Shown here one piece after another: positions 45,033 to 55,815 of a DNA stretch of 64,000 bases; position 1 is the stretch's first letter, and the number at the start of each line of letters is the position of its first letter. The notes under the pieces were generated by a model that worked only from the letters and a program-made list of their open reading frames with translations, had not been told where the DNA came from and searched no databases. The translations under genes and the position numbers were made by a program. Source of the stretch: Bufo bufo (lineage: Eukaryota > Chordata > Amphibia > Anura > Bufonidae). Location of the stretch: NCBI RefSeq assembly GCF_905171765.1, contig NC_053389.1, forward strand, positions 746,171,146 to 746,235,145, in the 5' to 3' direction.

Positions 45033-46023
45033 CAGTGCTTCTCAATTATTTACTGTCATGCCCCCCCTAGGAAGAAGAAAACATTTTGCGCCCCCCGCGC
45101 GACTGTAAATAGTATCATTTGTCTATAAAATTGTTATAAGTACACCTCTGCATAACACTGTATCCTTATTAACGTATAAGAGAATAAAAAAAGAAAGAAA
45201 TGTGGATCGGACACACACTTATGGGGGGATCTGTGGATGACGGACACTTATGGGGGGGATCTGTGGCTGGCACTGTTACAGGGGGATCTGTGGCTGGCAC
45301 TGTTATATATGTGCCATCCACAGACCCCCCACCCCATAACAGTGCCATCCACAGTGGCCCCCCCAGCCCATAACAGTGCCATCCACAGACCCCCACCCCT
45401 TAACTGTGCCATCCACAGATTCCGTGTGCCCGCCGCCGCCATTTAAAGTTATTAAACATGCCCCCCTCACTCCTAATAGTACCGTATATCCGAATTTCTT
45501 CTGTATAATGCCGGCAGGCGGGCCGGGCGGCCGGCGCGTCCCTCAGTGACGTCACTTGTCTGCGCCGCCTGCTTCATTCATAAATATTATACAGAAGAAA
45601 TTCGGATATACGGTACTATTAGGAGTGAGGGGGGCATGTTTAATAACTTTTAATTCAATAATACATTTTATATTAGTATACCGGAGGGAGCGGTGGGGCT
45701 GGGCTATAGTACAGTGACCGCACCGCTCCACCGCTATTGCCGGCCCCAGCTCCTCCTCCCAGTCCCTCCCCCGGCCCCCGCTCCGTACATCGCGTCCAGC
45801 GCCTGCGCCGGCCTCTGATCAGACGGGAGATGAGCGCTTCCACAATGGAAGCGCTCATCTCCCTGCCGCATATTACACTGCGAGCTGTCGGCCTCCCGGC
45901 GCCCCTGTTGCTATGGCGCCCTGTGCGGCCGCACAGCCCGCACACCCCAAAGGCCGGCCCTGAACGAGCCCCCCTTTACGGAGCCTGGCCTGGGGGGCGC
46001 GCCCCACTATTTGAGAAGCACTG
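45033..46023. mobile_element. hAT (Charlie-like) non-autonomous element, 991 bp
   Basis: Ends CAGTGCTTCTCAATTATTTA and, inward from the right, CAGTGCTTCTCAAATAGTGG, with a perfect 8-bp duplication CTGTAGGG (45025-45032, 46024-46031). The terminus matches the CAGTGNTTCTCAA signature of Charlie/MER5-type hATs. The interior has short repeats (GGGGGATCTGTGGCTGGCAC), partly inverted (GTGCCATCCACAGACCCCC), and an inverted pair CCGTATATCCGAATTTCTTC (about 45482) against its inverse (about 45596). Confidence 0.88.
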
Positions 46024-46552
46024 CTGTAGGGTAACGTTAGGGATAATATTCCATTCCCTTAACCTAGATCTGTACCCGTATATTAGGTATCTTTACTGAT
46101 TATCTTTGTGTGTATCAAATGAGTATATTTGTGCGTATTAGATTGGTTTTAGACCGTCATTAAGGGATTTATTTACGGTATTTACCTTTTAAAACATAGA
46201 AATAAAGTATATTATATTTTAAGGGTTTAACTTTTTCGGCTGGACTTTTATTTACATTTTACACAGCATCCCACATTTTCTGGAATTCAAGTTGTACATG
46301 GAGGGAAAATCTGTTGACATTTAACATCCATACTGGCACAGGATAATATCTAAAAACAGTACTATACAGAATCATAGCTAGGACTTCCTAGGGGTAAATA
46401 ATTCAGTTTGAGAGCCTTGCCCTGTATCTCTATGTTCTTACTAAGGTAGAGTGGACTTCGTTTGTGTCCTCCCTGGCATGCAGTTCCTGGGACACATACC
46501 GCACAAAAACACCAAACTATATTTTTTAATAGTGTAACTACCATCTACTTAA

Positions 46553-46892
46553 AGGAAACCTGTCACCAGGATTTTGTGTATAGAGCTGAGGACATGGGTT
46601 GCTAGATGGCCGCTAGCACATCCACAATACCCAGTCCCCATAGCTCTGTGTGCTTTTATTGTGTATAAAAACCGATTTGATACTTTTGCAAATTAACCTG
46701 AGATGAGTCCTGTATGTGAGAAGAGTCAGGGACAGGACTCATCTCAGGGTAATTTGCATATGTATCAAATCGTTTTTTTTACACAATAAAAGCACACAGA
46801 GCTATGGGGACTGGGTATTGTGGATGTGCTAGCGGCCATCTAGCAACCTATGTCCTCAGCTCCTTACCCAAAATCCTGGTGACAGGTTCCCT
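46553..46892. mobile_element. TTAA foldback element, 340 bp
   Basis: Arms AGGAAACCTGTCACCAGGAT and, inward from the right, AGGGAACCTGTCACCAGGAT, flanked by TTAA (46549-46552, 46893-46896). Nearly the whole element is one inverted repeat, including AGCACACAGAGCTATGGGGA and TTGATACTTTTGCAAATTA-type words on both arms. Confidence 0.88.
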
Positions 46893-46942
46893 TTAAAGGT
46901 TGTCAGTATAATCGAAAAATGTGCTAAAGAATACAAAGAAGG

Positions 46943-47522
46943 TTTTAAAATAACAAAAGATCCTATCCTCACTGGTTCAGACCCTCTCCACTCCAGCGCC
47001 TCTGCTCAAGTCCTCCCAACCAGCGGGAAGATCAATGAGGAGAACCAGAGGACAGTGGTGGAATAGAGTGGGAGTGAGCAGCTAAGGCTACTTTCACACT
47101 AGCGTTTTTTGCTGGATCCGGCAGGGTTCAGCAAAAACGCTAAAGTTACTGATAATACAACCATCTGCATCTGTTTGAACGGATCCATTTGTATTATCTT
47201 TAATATAGTTTTAGCATAGCCAAAACTGATCCGTCATTAACTCCATTGAAAGTGAATGGGGGACTGATCCATTTTCTATTGTGGCAGATTGTGCCAGAGA
47301 AAACGGATCCGTCCCCATTGACCGTTTTGCTCCGCATCCCCAGGACGGAAAGCAAATTACAACATGTTGCGGTTTGCTCTCTGGTCTGGGAATGCAACTA
47401 AACAGAATGGAATGCATTTTGGAGCACTCCGTTCTGTTCAGTTCAGTTTTGTCCCCATTGACGATGAACTTTAACGCTAGTGTGAAAGTACCCTAAGCAT
47501 AGGATCTTTTGTTATTTTAAGA
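46943..47522. mobile_element. Inverted-repeat element hosting a Harbinger-like insertion
   Basis: TTAAAATAACAAAAGATCCT at ~46945 and its inverse at ~47503. The region between the left arm and 47082 is non-coding. The Harbinger-like element at 47086-47493 lies next to the right arm. Confidence 0.5.
47086..47493. mobile_element. PIF/Harbinger-like element, 408 bp
   Basis: GGCTACTTTCACACTAGCG and, inward from the right, GGGTACTTTCACACTAGCG, flanked by TAA (47083-47085, 47494-47496). The interior contains GGATCCGT words in both orientations. No coding. Confidence 0.88.
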
Positions 47523-47559
47523 CATTCCTTGCCTGTGGCCCATTTTTTTTTAGTTTGGT

Positions 47560-48480
47560 CAACCCCATTAACTGTTTACCCGTATCTAAACCTTTATGAA
47601 AACTTCTACTTTCATTAATACTAAGTACATCCCAAAGCAGAGCCGAGCACATCATTGATCCCTGCTCCGTAATGAATCTTCATTAATTATGATTTATCTG
47701 TCCGCGTTGTTATCCCATCGCAGCCAATGGCATAATTTAGTTCCAGACACTCTTAATTAAATTATTTTAATTAATGTCATTTATTTTTAACATATTACTT
47801 TATTTCACTGTGAATCATTAAAGGAAATCAAGAGAGAGAAAAAATACGAGAAAATAGTAGATTTTTCTTTTTAATTATGCCAAGATAATCAGATTGAATA
47901 TTTTTCATCACATTAAGACTACAATGGATCAAAGCTCTATTGTTTTACCTAAAGGCTTTGCTTGTGAAATCAACAAGCCATTAATGATCATTTAATGTTT
48001 AAGTAGCACAATTAACTTTTATTAAAATGAATTTCATGGGAAAGTGCAAAGGAGCCTTGTTGTGTCAACAGTGGCGGAAATAAGAGGAATTGCTTATCGC
48101 TTTGGTCGGTGACAAATCTGTGCGCACTAGATATTTTGTCTCTGCCTCTTCTGACTGTCTCCAGGTACGACCCAATTGAATACGTTTTCCCCCTAATTAA
48201 AAATCAACCGTTTTCTAATCCCTTCCAGCAAGATGTCAAAAAAATGCAAATGATTTGCATTACAATTAGAACTCCCTGTATATTCTAAGTAAGTTTGAAT
48301 AATAGCTAATAAATGCTTGTTTACATGGTAAGAATTGCTTCCCAAACACAAAGTAACGCATCAGAGAGAATGACAAACCCAGTGTAGTCTCCTGCTGTGA
48401 ACAAATGAGGCTCCGCCATAATAAATGGCATGTGTGTTTTTTGCACATATGAAAGATGTACCCCCTGTAGAGTACACTTC
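47560..48480. other. Candidate conserved non-coding element (enhancer-like)
   Basis: Long non-repetitive AT-rich block dense in homeodomain words: TCATTAATTATG, TCTTAATTAAATT, TTTTAATTAATGTC, CCATTAATGATCATTTAATG and CCCTAATTAAAAATC. Also a SOX/TCF-like pair ACAATGGATCAAAG (47931-47944) and an octamer palindrome at 48244-48260. No open frames or transposon ends. Texture is that of vertebrate developmental CNEs; conservation itself was not tested. Confidence 0.5.
48244..48260. promoter_or_regulatory. Inverted POU octamer pair
   Basis: ATGCAAAT, G, ATTTGCAT: a perfect 17-bp palindrome of two octamer sites. POU/Oct factors are known to bind such pairs as dimers; use here is inferred. Confidence 0.5.
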
Positions 48481-48639
48481 AATACTGTACATTGCAGATG
48501 TGGCAATGCTTTATTTTATATTGGCACCCCATTAAAAGCATTCTCATTATTTTTTGAAAACATTTACCACTCCATGGGGTGAATTAATTAAAAGGGGTTT
48601 ATCCGTTCCTTTCTGCCCACTTAAACTAATTACATATGA

Positions 48640-48985
48640 CATAAACAGATGTGCATACATACCTTTGTAGAGAGAAGTCTTATTGCCAAGAAAACAAACG
48701 AGTCTAGCGAGTGCTCATTCCTCAACGAATCCTGCCCTGTGCCTCCCTCTTGGACGTAATTGATGGCTTGAATGTTCACCCATGTCAACACCAGAGCTGT
48801 CAATCAAGACCAAGAGGGTAGCAGGGAGTAGGGTTTACTGAAGAGAAACTGAGCACTTGCAAGACTTCAGACCACCTGTTGGACATTTGAGGCCTGTATT
48901 TGCATACGTGATAAAAGTCTGATTTCTTGAATTTTCTTCACAGCTACAAAGGTACGTTTGAACATCTGTTTCAGTCCACTTCACA
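48640..48985. mobile_element. Foldback element, ~340 bp
   Basis: Left arm AAACAGATGTGCATACATAC followed by CTTTGTAG. Right arm CTACAAAGGTACGTTTGAAC followed by ATCTGTTT. Further inverted words toward the centre (AAGTCTTATTGCC / ATAAAAGTCT-like). The target duplication is unclear. Confidence 0.55.
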
Positions 48986-48989
48986 GCAC

Positions 48990-49504
48990 CGAAATCAATT
49001 TAATTGGCAGAAAGTAACTAAAAGATTCCTTTTAAATGATTTACTAAAGATTTATCACATATAAAAGTTGCTAAATTTGGAGCACACCCTAATTGCACCT
49101 TGCGACCTTGTACTTCTCTCACCAGTTTTGAATTTCTATAATTTACACCAGAAATTGGTATAAATTATAGCACAAATCTATATCTGCTTATTTCCATTAC
49201 TGGTGCATGGAAAGGCAAATATGCACCAAATTTACTTATGTGGCTTAATAAGCTTGGCACATTTTACTCCAATGTAATTTGGTTAAAAATTGAATGAAAT
49301 GTAATTTCCCCATATGTTTCAGTATACTAATGCTACCAGGGTGCAGAGCTGAATAAGGAATAAATCAGTAACTGTAATGTACTTACCCCAATATACTTAC
49401 CCTATTGAGTTTTATGGTGGGGCTTGCTCAGCTATTTCTAAAACTCTCAATGACTTTAATGGAGAGGACGCACATAAATGATCACCTCTTCATTGAAGTA
49501 GCAG
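48990..49504. other. Intergenic, AT-rich
   Basis: No features supported. Confidence 0.4.
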
Positions 49505-49805
49505 TGTCACGCTTCGGTGTGGGAGGGAAACACCACACCAAGCATAGGAGGGAAGGGGGGAACAGGGAATCAGGCCTGAGAACTAGGGAAGGAAAATGGA
49601 CACCTCCTAGTGAAAACCCTAACCAAAATCCTGAGACCCCAAAGGTAGGTGAGTTCATTCGCAGGTATACCTAGAGTCTGATAAAGCCCTATAGGACCCT
49701 GGTACTAATGGCAGGGACAAGACTATCTGTTCCTCCAAAAGGAAGGATGAACAGGAGTCTTCTTCAGGCCTAATACAAACAATAGGGAAATGCAACACAC
49801 AGAAC
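49505..49805 (-). mobile_element. LTR fragment (Gypsy-like), cut by hAT F
   Basis: Starts TGTCACGCTTCGG. Similar text and order to the LTR-like region 62041-62470 (GGGAACAGGGAATCAGGCCT, GAAAACCCTAACC and ATTCG/CAGGTATACC blocks). It stops where hAT F begins at 49806. Confidence 0.55.
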
Positions 49806-50149
49806 TAGTGTTGGGCGAGCATGCTCGGCACATCGCGGTGTTAAGCCGAATATCATGTGTACTCGAGCGCGATGCTTGAGTCTCCTCCCCGCACGTTTGT
49901 TGGCTGCTGTGCAGCCAATAAACGTGCAGGTAAGTACTGCCATTCACTGTAATGTGTAGCCATGTTGGCTGCTGGCATTACAGTGATTGGCTGGCCGGAA
50001 CGCATCATCGGGTGCTATATAGTCAGGGAGAGCTGGAGAGCAGAAGGGAGAGATAGTGTAGGGATTGAAAAAGCAATATTTTAGTTTTTATATTTGTTAT
50101 AGACCCAAAAGACCTTTTAAGAACTATTGTGTGTGGCAGCAATATATAT

Positions 50150-51000
50150 TTTTAGCGCAATCTGCGCTAAATTGCTAAAACTTGTTAGAGACCCAAAAGT
50201 AGTTTTAAGGACTATTGTTGTATCTGGCAGCAATATATATTTTTAGCGCAACCTGCGCTAAATAGCTTGCAATTGTTTGGCCGCTGCAGACAGCGACATT
50301 ATCTGCGCTACATCTCCTGCCTAACGTGTGCGCAGCCTAAAAATATCTGTGACATCCAGTGTACTTTTTCCGTAGACGGTGACATTACCTGCAATACATC
50401 TCCAGTATAACGTTTGCATATCCAAAATATCTGTGAAATTCAGTGTCATTTTTTTGCTGCTGGTGGCAGCGACATTACCTGCGCTATATCTCCAGTATAA
50501 CGTTAACGCATCCCAAATATCAGTGACATTCAGTGTAATTTTTTTCACGCTACATCTACTGTGTAACGTGTGCGCAGGCTAAAAACAACTGTGACATCCA
50601 GTGTACTTTTTCCGTAGACGGTGTCTGCTGCAGACAGTTACATTACCTGCGCTACATCTCCTGTATAACGTTTGTGTATCCAAAATATCAGTGACATTCA
50701 GTCAAATTTTTTTGCTGCTGGTGGCAGCGACATTACCTGCACTACATCTCCTGTATAACATTTGCCCATCCTAAATATCAGTGACATTAATTCAGTGTAA
50801 TGTTTTATTAGCCGCTGATGACAGCGATATTACTTGCGCTATATCTCCTGTATAAAGTTTGTGCATCCTTGATATCAGTGACATTCATTCAGTGTAATTT
50901 TTTATTAGTCGGTAGTGACAGCGCTATACCTCCTGTTTACTGTGTGCGCATCCTAAAAATATCTGTGACATTCTGTGTACTTTATTTGCGCATACACTGA
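50150..51000. repeat. ~80-170-bp tandem repeats of hAT F
   Basis: GACATTACCTGC(G/A)CTACATCTCC and GTGACATTCAGTGTAATTTTTT recur about seven times with variable spacing. Two larger units starting GCAATATATATTTTTAGCGC lie at 50140 and 50232. Confidence 0.8.
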
Positions 51001-51922
51001 CAAAACCTGCGCTACTGTACGTATGACATACTTGCAAGAATATATAACATTTAATATGCGCAAGGCTAGCAGTAAGGGACGGGGAAGTGGCCGTGCTGCT
51101 GATGGTGCACGCAGAGGCTGTGGCCCTGGACGTGGTGAAACTGTGCCTGCTGCCAGAGCACAAGAAACATACTCACCCACAATACCTAGCTTCATGTCCC
51201 AGTTTGGAGGGCGGCGCAGGACACCACTCTCAATTTCAGACCAGTGCAACTAGGTGGTCGGTTGGATTGCAGCAGATAATGCTTCCAGTCGGTTAAGCAC
51301 CACCCTGTCTTCCACAAAGTCCAGTCTCAGTAGCCAAGAGTCTGGTCAACAGAATCCTCACCCTGATACTCCTTCCACCCACCATAAAGAGTCTTGGCAA
51401 ACAAGTGATCCCACACTCGGATATTCCGAGGAGCTGTTTTCATCGCCATTCCTTAATTTAGGCCTCTCACGAAGCCCACTTGAAGAAGGACATGAGGAGA
51501 TCTTGTGCCCTGATTCCCAAACTCTGGAGCATCCACCAGGGACATTGCTAGGTTAAAACATTCGGGGCCTGGGCCCCTGATGTTTTGTCCCAGGCCCCGA
51601 ATGTACTGCCTGCCAGCTAGATACAACTGTATTGCCATCCTCAGTACAGCAATACAATTAAATCTAATGCTCTGCAAGATCTGAAGACCTGTGATGACAT
51701 CACAGTCCATGTGATCAGTTCTGAATGCAGTAGCTGAAAAGGACCTGCCATGATGTCACCATCATGTGACCAGTGCAGGAGAGGACGGCTCAGCAGTAAA
51801 GAGAAGTTCTGGGGAGAAGCTGTGGTGAGGTCTGCTACATGAGGAGAGGTAAGTGAAGGGGTAGATTACTCAGTGTGAGAAGCAGAGCAATGTTGGGATT
51901 TGTAGTTATTTAACTGGGACTG

Positions 51923-52762
51923 TGTAACGGATCTCCTAGCACCCCGACCGGGTACCTCCGTTGATAAATGCTCCCAGTGCCTCCCGAGGACTCCAAGCAC
52001 TCCGCTCGACACCGATACCACCACAGGAACCAGGAAAATGAACAGCTCTTACAAGAGCTAGGAGTAATAGCCAGGGGAGTATACAAGTATAGCAATCCCC
52101 ACACACATGAGACGAGGCTCTATGTTGAGTGTAAAACAGGAACACTTTATTGAGGGCTACCCGCCCGTATTTATGCAGGTCCCCATCTGGTGTACACGCC
52201 CCTAGGGGACCAGAAGGAAGACTGTGACACAGGACAGATACGTAGCACTCAGGATACACAGACACAACACATCCCCACAATGCATCATGGTTTCCTCCTC
52301 TCTGCCCTGGAGACACCCGAGGAGCAATTCAATTATCTCTCAGGACAAAGGGAAATCACCAATACACATGTGGGAACAACAGGACAGGAATCACCACCCA
52401 AACACACAATGTCACACCCTCACAGCAAACACAGACATTTAACATATTCCCAGATAGCTCAAGTCTGAGTGCATAATATTAGGTGAATGGCACTCAGACA
52501 ACATGAATACAATAAAATGAGCTATCGGGGTTCCCTCACATAACATACAATACAATTACACAGACAGATGGTTCTGTCACACACCTCAAAACCCCACATG
52601 TCCCCATATGGCTTGGATCTGTGCGCTCAGATGCCACAAACACAGTCAAATCGCCATGGGGTTTAAGTTTTGCATGGGCTGATGAGAGGGCCCATAATCC
52701 TGGGGCAAGAGGCTGGCAACCAGGCCCCTCCAAAACCCAGTGGCGAGGTTGGTTTCGCCACA
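51923..52762 (-). mobile_element. Solo LTR, 840 bp
   Basis: TGTAACGG ... CGCCACA with 5-bp duplication GACTG (51918-51922, 52763-52767). Read on the minus strand it begins TGTGGCGAAACCAACC and contains CCCTCAATAAAGTGTTCC near 52150, a polyadenylation signal at the expected R region. No internal domain remains. Confidence 0.88.
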
Positions 52763-52789
52763 GACTGTATGTTAGGGCTGAAGGGAGGC

Positions 52790-53250
52790 AAGTTATTTAC
52801 ATAGGACAGTGGGGTGGAGTGATGTTTTTTACATGGGACTGAAAGTTGAGGGGGTGATGTTATTTACATGGGAATGCATGTTGGAGGTGTCTGGAGCAGG
52901 GTGATGTTATATATATATGTTGAAGGTGGCTGTGGGAGGGAGTGATATTACATGGGACTGAATGTTGAGGGGTAATGTTATTTACATGGGACTGCATGTT
53001 GGAGGTGGCTGGGGAGTGGTGATTTTATTTACATGGGACTGTATGTAGAAGGTGTCTGGGGGAGTGATTGATGTTATTTACATGGGACTTAATATTGAGG
53101 GGGTGATGTTCTTTAGATGGGACGGTATGTTGAAGGCGGCTGGGGAGTGGGTGATGTTATTTACGTGGGACTGTATATTGGAGGGGCAGGAGTGATGGTG
53201 TGATGCTATTTACATGGGACTGTATTTTGGAGGGGCTGAGGAATTATAAT
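52790..53250. repeat. ~65-85-bp minisatellite in hAT H
   Basis: GTGATGTTATTTACATGGGA followed by CTGTATGTTGGAGGTGGCTG recurs about six to seven times with length variation. Confidence 0.85.
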
Positions 53251-53279
53251 TTTTGAGGACAGTAAATGGAGGAATATAA

Positions 53280-53900
53280 TTACAGGGGGCACTTCAGGGG
53301 GCATTATAAATACTAGGGGCGCTTCAGGGCAAGCATTATACCAGTAGAGGGCAATATAAATACTGGGGACACTGTAGGGGGCATTATAAATACTCGGGGC
53401 ACTTCAGGGTGAGCATTATAACAGTAGGAGGCAATATAAATACTGAGGGTACTGTGGGGGAATTATAACAGTAGGGGGTGATATAAATAATGAAGCACTT
53501 CAGGGTGAGCATTATAACAGTAGGGGCATTACAAATACTGGGGGCAATGTGGGGTCATTTTAAAAATTTAAGGGACATTAGGCGTTCTTATTGTTACTGG
53601 GGGCTCTATACGAGGGACTTATAGATCTGCATTACTTCTAGTAAGAGCACTATGAGGGCCTTATTACTACTGACGGGTCTGTATAGAGCTTTATTACCAC
53701 TGGGGGAACAATAGTGGGCCTTATGGCCTTATTTCTACTGGGGGCTCTGTAAGGGCATTATTAATACTGGAGGGCTCTTCTACTAATGGGAACACTCTTG
53801 GGGAGCACTATCACTGTTGGGGCACTGTAGGGGGCAGTATTTCTAATGAGGGCATTCTAGAAAAGAATTACTATTGGTAGGACTATGAGGAATACTGTTA
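53280..53900. repeat. Second minisatellite in hAT H
   Basis: GGGGGCATTATAAATACT, GGGGCACTTCAGGGTGAGCA and TTATAACAGTAGGGGGCAAT alternate in degenerate units of ~35-50 bp, decaying to the right. Confidence 0.8.
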
Positions 53901-55385
53901 CTATGGGGGACACTCATTCTTCAGCATAGTATTGGGGGGGGGGAGAAAAGTGAGGAAGCCAAGATATCTGTGCGTCACACTCTGCAGAGATGAGGCATGG
54001 CTGAGAGAAGGTATCCGAACCGAATGGAGAAGATGATGACAGAGAAGATCTACATTAGAGGAGACGTCACCTGGAAGGAACTGGATGTGATAGGTATGTG
54101 CTGTTGTATAGCTGTATAGCAAATATAGTAAAATGTCTTCAGTGCTAGTGTTTGGGGCAGTCGGTCGACTTAGGGAATTGGGCCATATGCATTGGGGCTT
54201 GGGCCCCGGATCTTTTGAGACTCTAGCAACGCCCCTGACATCCACAGTCAGAAGAAGATGACGGTGGGGAACAGCAATTAGTGTTTCACGAGGTGGATGA
54301 TGATGAGACACATTTGCCAATAAGTCAACGGCAATTAGTGTCTCAAGAGGTTCATGATGAGGATAAGACACAGTTGTCAATAGCTGAGGTTGTTGTTAGG
54401 TCAACAAGTCAGGAGGATGACCAGAGTGAGGAAGTGGAAGAGGAGGTGCTAGACGATGAAGTTACTGACCCAACCTGGGAAAGTGGCAAGCCGAGCAAGA
54501 ACAGCAGTACAGAGGGGGAGGGATCCGCAGCACCGCAACAGGCTGGAAGAGGCAGTGGGGTGGCAAAAGGGACAAGGCGGGCCACAACAAACAGGCCCGC
54601 AACTGTTCCCCAGAGCACCCCCTTGCGGCATTCTCCCTTGCCAAGGGGTAGGTGTTCCGCAGTCTGTCGCTTTTTTGAGGAATGTGCTGACGATAAAAGA
54701 ATTGCCATTTGCAATCTGCGCCGTACCAAAATGAGCAGGGGCGTGAACACTAGCAGCCTTACCACCACGAGCATGATCTGCCACATGGCATCAAAGCACC
54801 CTAAAAGGTGGGTTGAACGCTTGGGTCCACAACCAGTGTCTGTGGGTCACACCACTGCCTCCTCTTCCCCTGTCTTACGTGCTGGCCAATCCCCTGTCCA
54901 AGACGCAGGCCCGGATGCCTCCTGCCATGCACCTGGACCTTCGCAAGCACCATCAGCTAGCACATCCACTTCTGTGTCCCAGCACAGCGTACAGATGTCT
55001 ATACCTCAGGCCTTTGAACGAAAGCACAAATACCCAGCCAACCACCCACCCACAGACCATAGCACTAAATGCGCACCTTTCCAAATTGCTGGCCCTGGAA
55101 ATGTTGCCATTTAGGCTTGTGGACACTTAGGCTTTCCGCAGCCTGATGACGGCGGATGTCCCGTTGTACTCTGTCACCAGCCGCCAATATTTTTCACGGT
55201 GCGCAGTCCCAGCCTTACACCAGCATGTGTCCAGTAACATCACACGTGCCCTGACCAACGCAGTTATTGGGAAGGTTCACTTAACGACTGACACATGGAC
55301 AAGTGCTTTTGGCTAGGAAAGCTACATTTCCCTGATGGCACACTGGGTGAACATTGAGGAAAGCAGCTGAACATAAAGGCACTCT

Positions 55386-55811
55386 AAATGTGGCTTTTAT
55401 GGTGTATTGAATACAATGTATTCCCATACACCCCTTCCACCACTCAAAAGGTTATATGGTTCAATCTCCATTTTCTCCTCCTCCTCCTCCTTCTCCATCA
55501 TATCAACATGCTTATTAGGCTGCCCTCGCACAAATGATTATAGTGAACGAGTAGTGAATGATGGTCTTGATTCCACTTTTTGTTGGACGGCATATACTGA
55601 TTGTTTGCTGAAGATTACCTGGTTGCACCATACACACTCAACCACCAATGTCTAGTGCCTGAAATTTTTAACAGCTCCCAACTTGTTTCCAGAAGATTAT
55701 GGTTTTCTGGTGTTTTTTTGAAATGATTGTTTGTTGTAAGTGAGCTGCCCATCAACTCTGTTGGTTGAAATTGTTCATTCTGACAACTTTTCACTAATGT
55801 GTATTGGGACC
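55386..55811. other. Unassigned spacer
   Basis: Contains CTCCTCCTCCTCCTTCTCC (55480-55500) and otherwise ordinary sequence. No termini and no credible frame. Confidence 0.35.
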
Positions 55812-55815
55812 TTAA

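Larger units (their letters stand above)
44520..46250 (+). mobile_element. Second ribozyme-type element, split by a hAT
   Basis: ~60-bp inverted arms (GCCGACTCCTCCATGTCAAA ... CTCTTAAATAG at 44548-44605 against 44760-44820) are followed by a hammerhead-like fold (44847-44890). The right part after the hAT insertion (46032 onward) ends in AATAAAGTATATTATATTTT near 46201. This is the same order (promoter-like TATTTAA, ribozyme, AATAAA-rich tail) as 12078-13441. Outer boundaries are estimates. Confidence 0.5.
51537..54237. mobile_element. hAT H, non-autonomous, 2.7 kb including solo LTR
   Basis: Ends CAGGGACATTGCTAGGTT and, inward from the right, CAGGGGCGTTGCTAGAGTCT. Flanking octamers GCATCCAC (51529-51536) and ACATCCAC (54238-54245) differ at one base. 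Removing it restores the frame of the hAT F transposase. It carries two minisatellites (52790-53250 and 53280-53900) and no transposase. Confidence 0.88.
49806..55385 (+). mobile_element. hAT element F, 3'-truncated, with nested hAT H and solo LTR
   Basis: Left end TAGTGTTGGGCGAGCATGCT. TATA-like GCTATATAGTCAGG at ~50022, a ~120-bp tandem region, then a BED-type transposase from 51056. The transposase is split by hAT H (51537-54237). Homology ends near 55385 without the hATC domain or right terminus. Confidence 0.82.
51056..55385 (+). pseudogene. hAT transposase pseudogene (BED type), interrupted
   Basis: ATG at 51056 opens an Arg/Gly-rich N-terminus (MRKASSKGRGSGRAADGARR), with a single TAG at 51251-51253 in the same frame, then a Ser-rich linker to 51536. 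After hAT H the same frame continues at 54246 (QSEEDDGGEQQLVFHEVDDD), through an acidic region, to a BED finger at ~54650-54800 (IAICNLRRTKMSRGVN, then TTTSMICHMASKH). The second Cys of the Cys-x2-Cys is Arg, so the finger is damaged. A Ser/Pro linker and the start of the catalytic region (LLALEMLPFRLVDT, then shifted frames) follow. The rest is missing. Confidence 0.85.

Noticed and set aside
50022..50036. TATA box of hAT F as a host promoter
   Set aside because: Position next to the hAT terminus fits a transposase promoter; no host transcript can be inferred.
54281..55114. A host zinc-finger BED protein gene
   Set aside because: The BED finger lacks one cysteine, and the frame belongs to hAT F, whose N-terminus and terminus lie upstream. 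It ends without the rest of the transposase.
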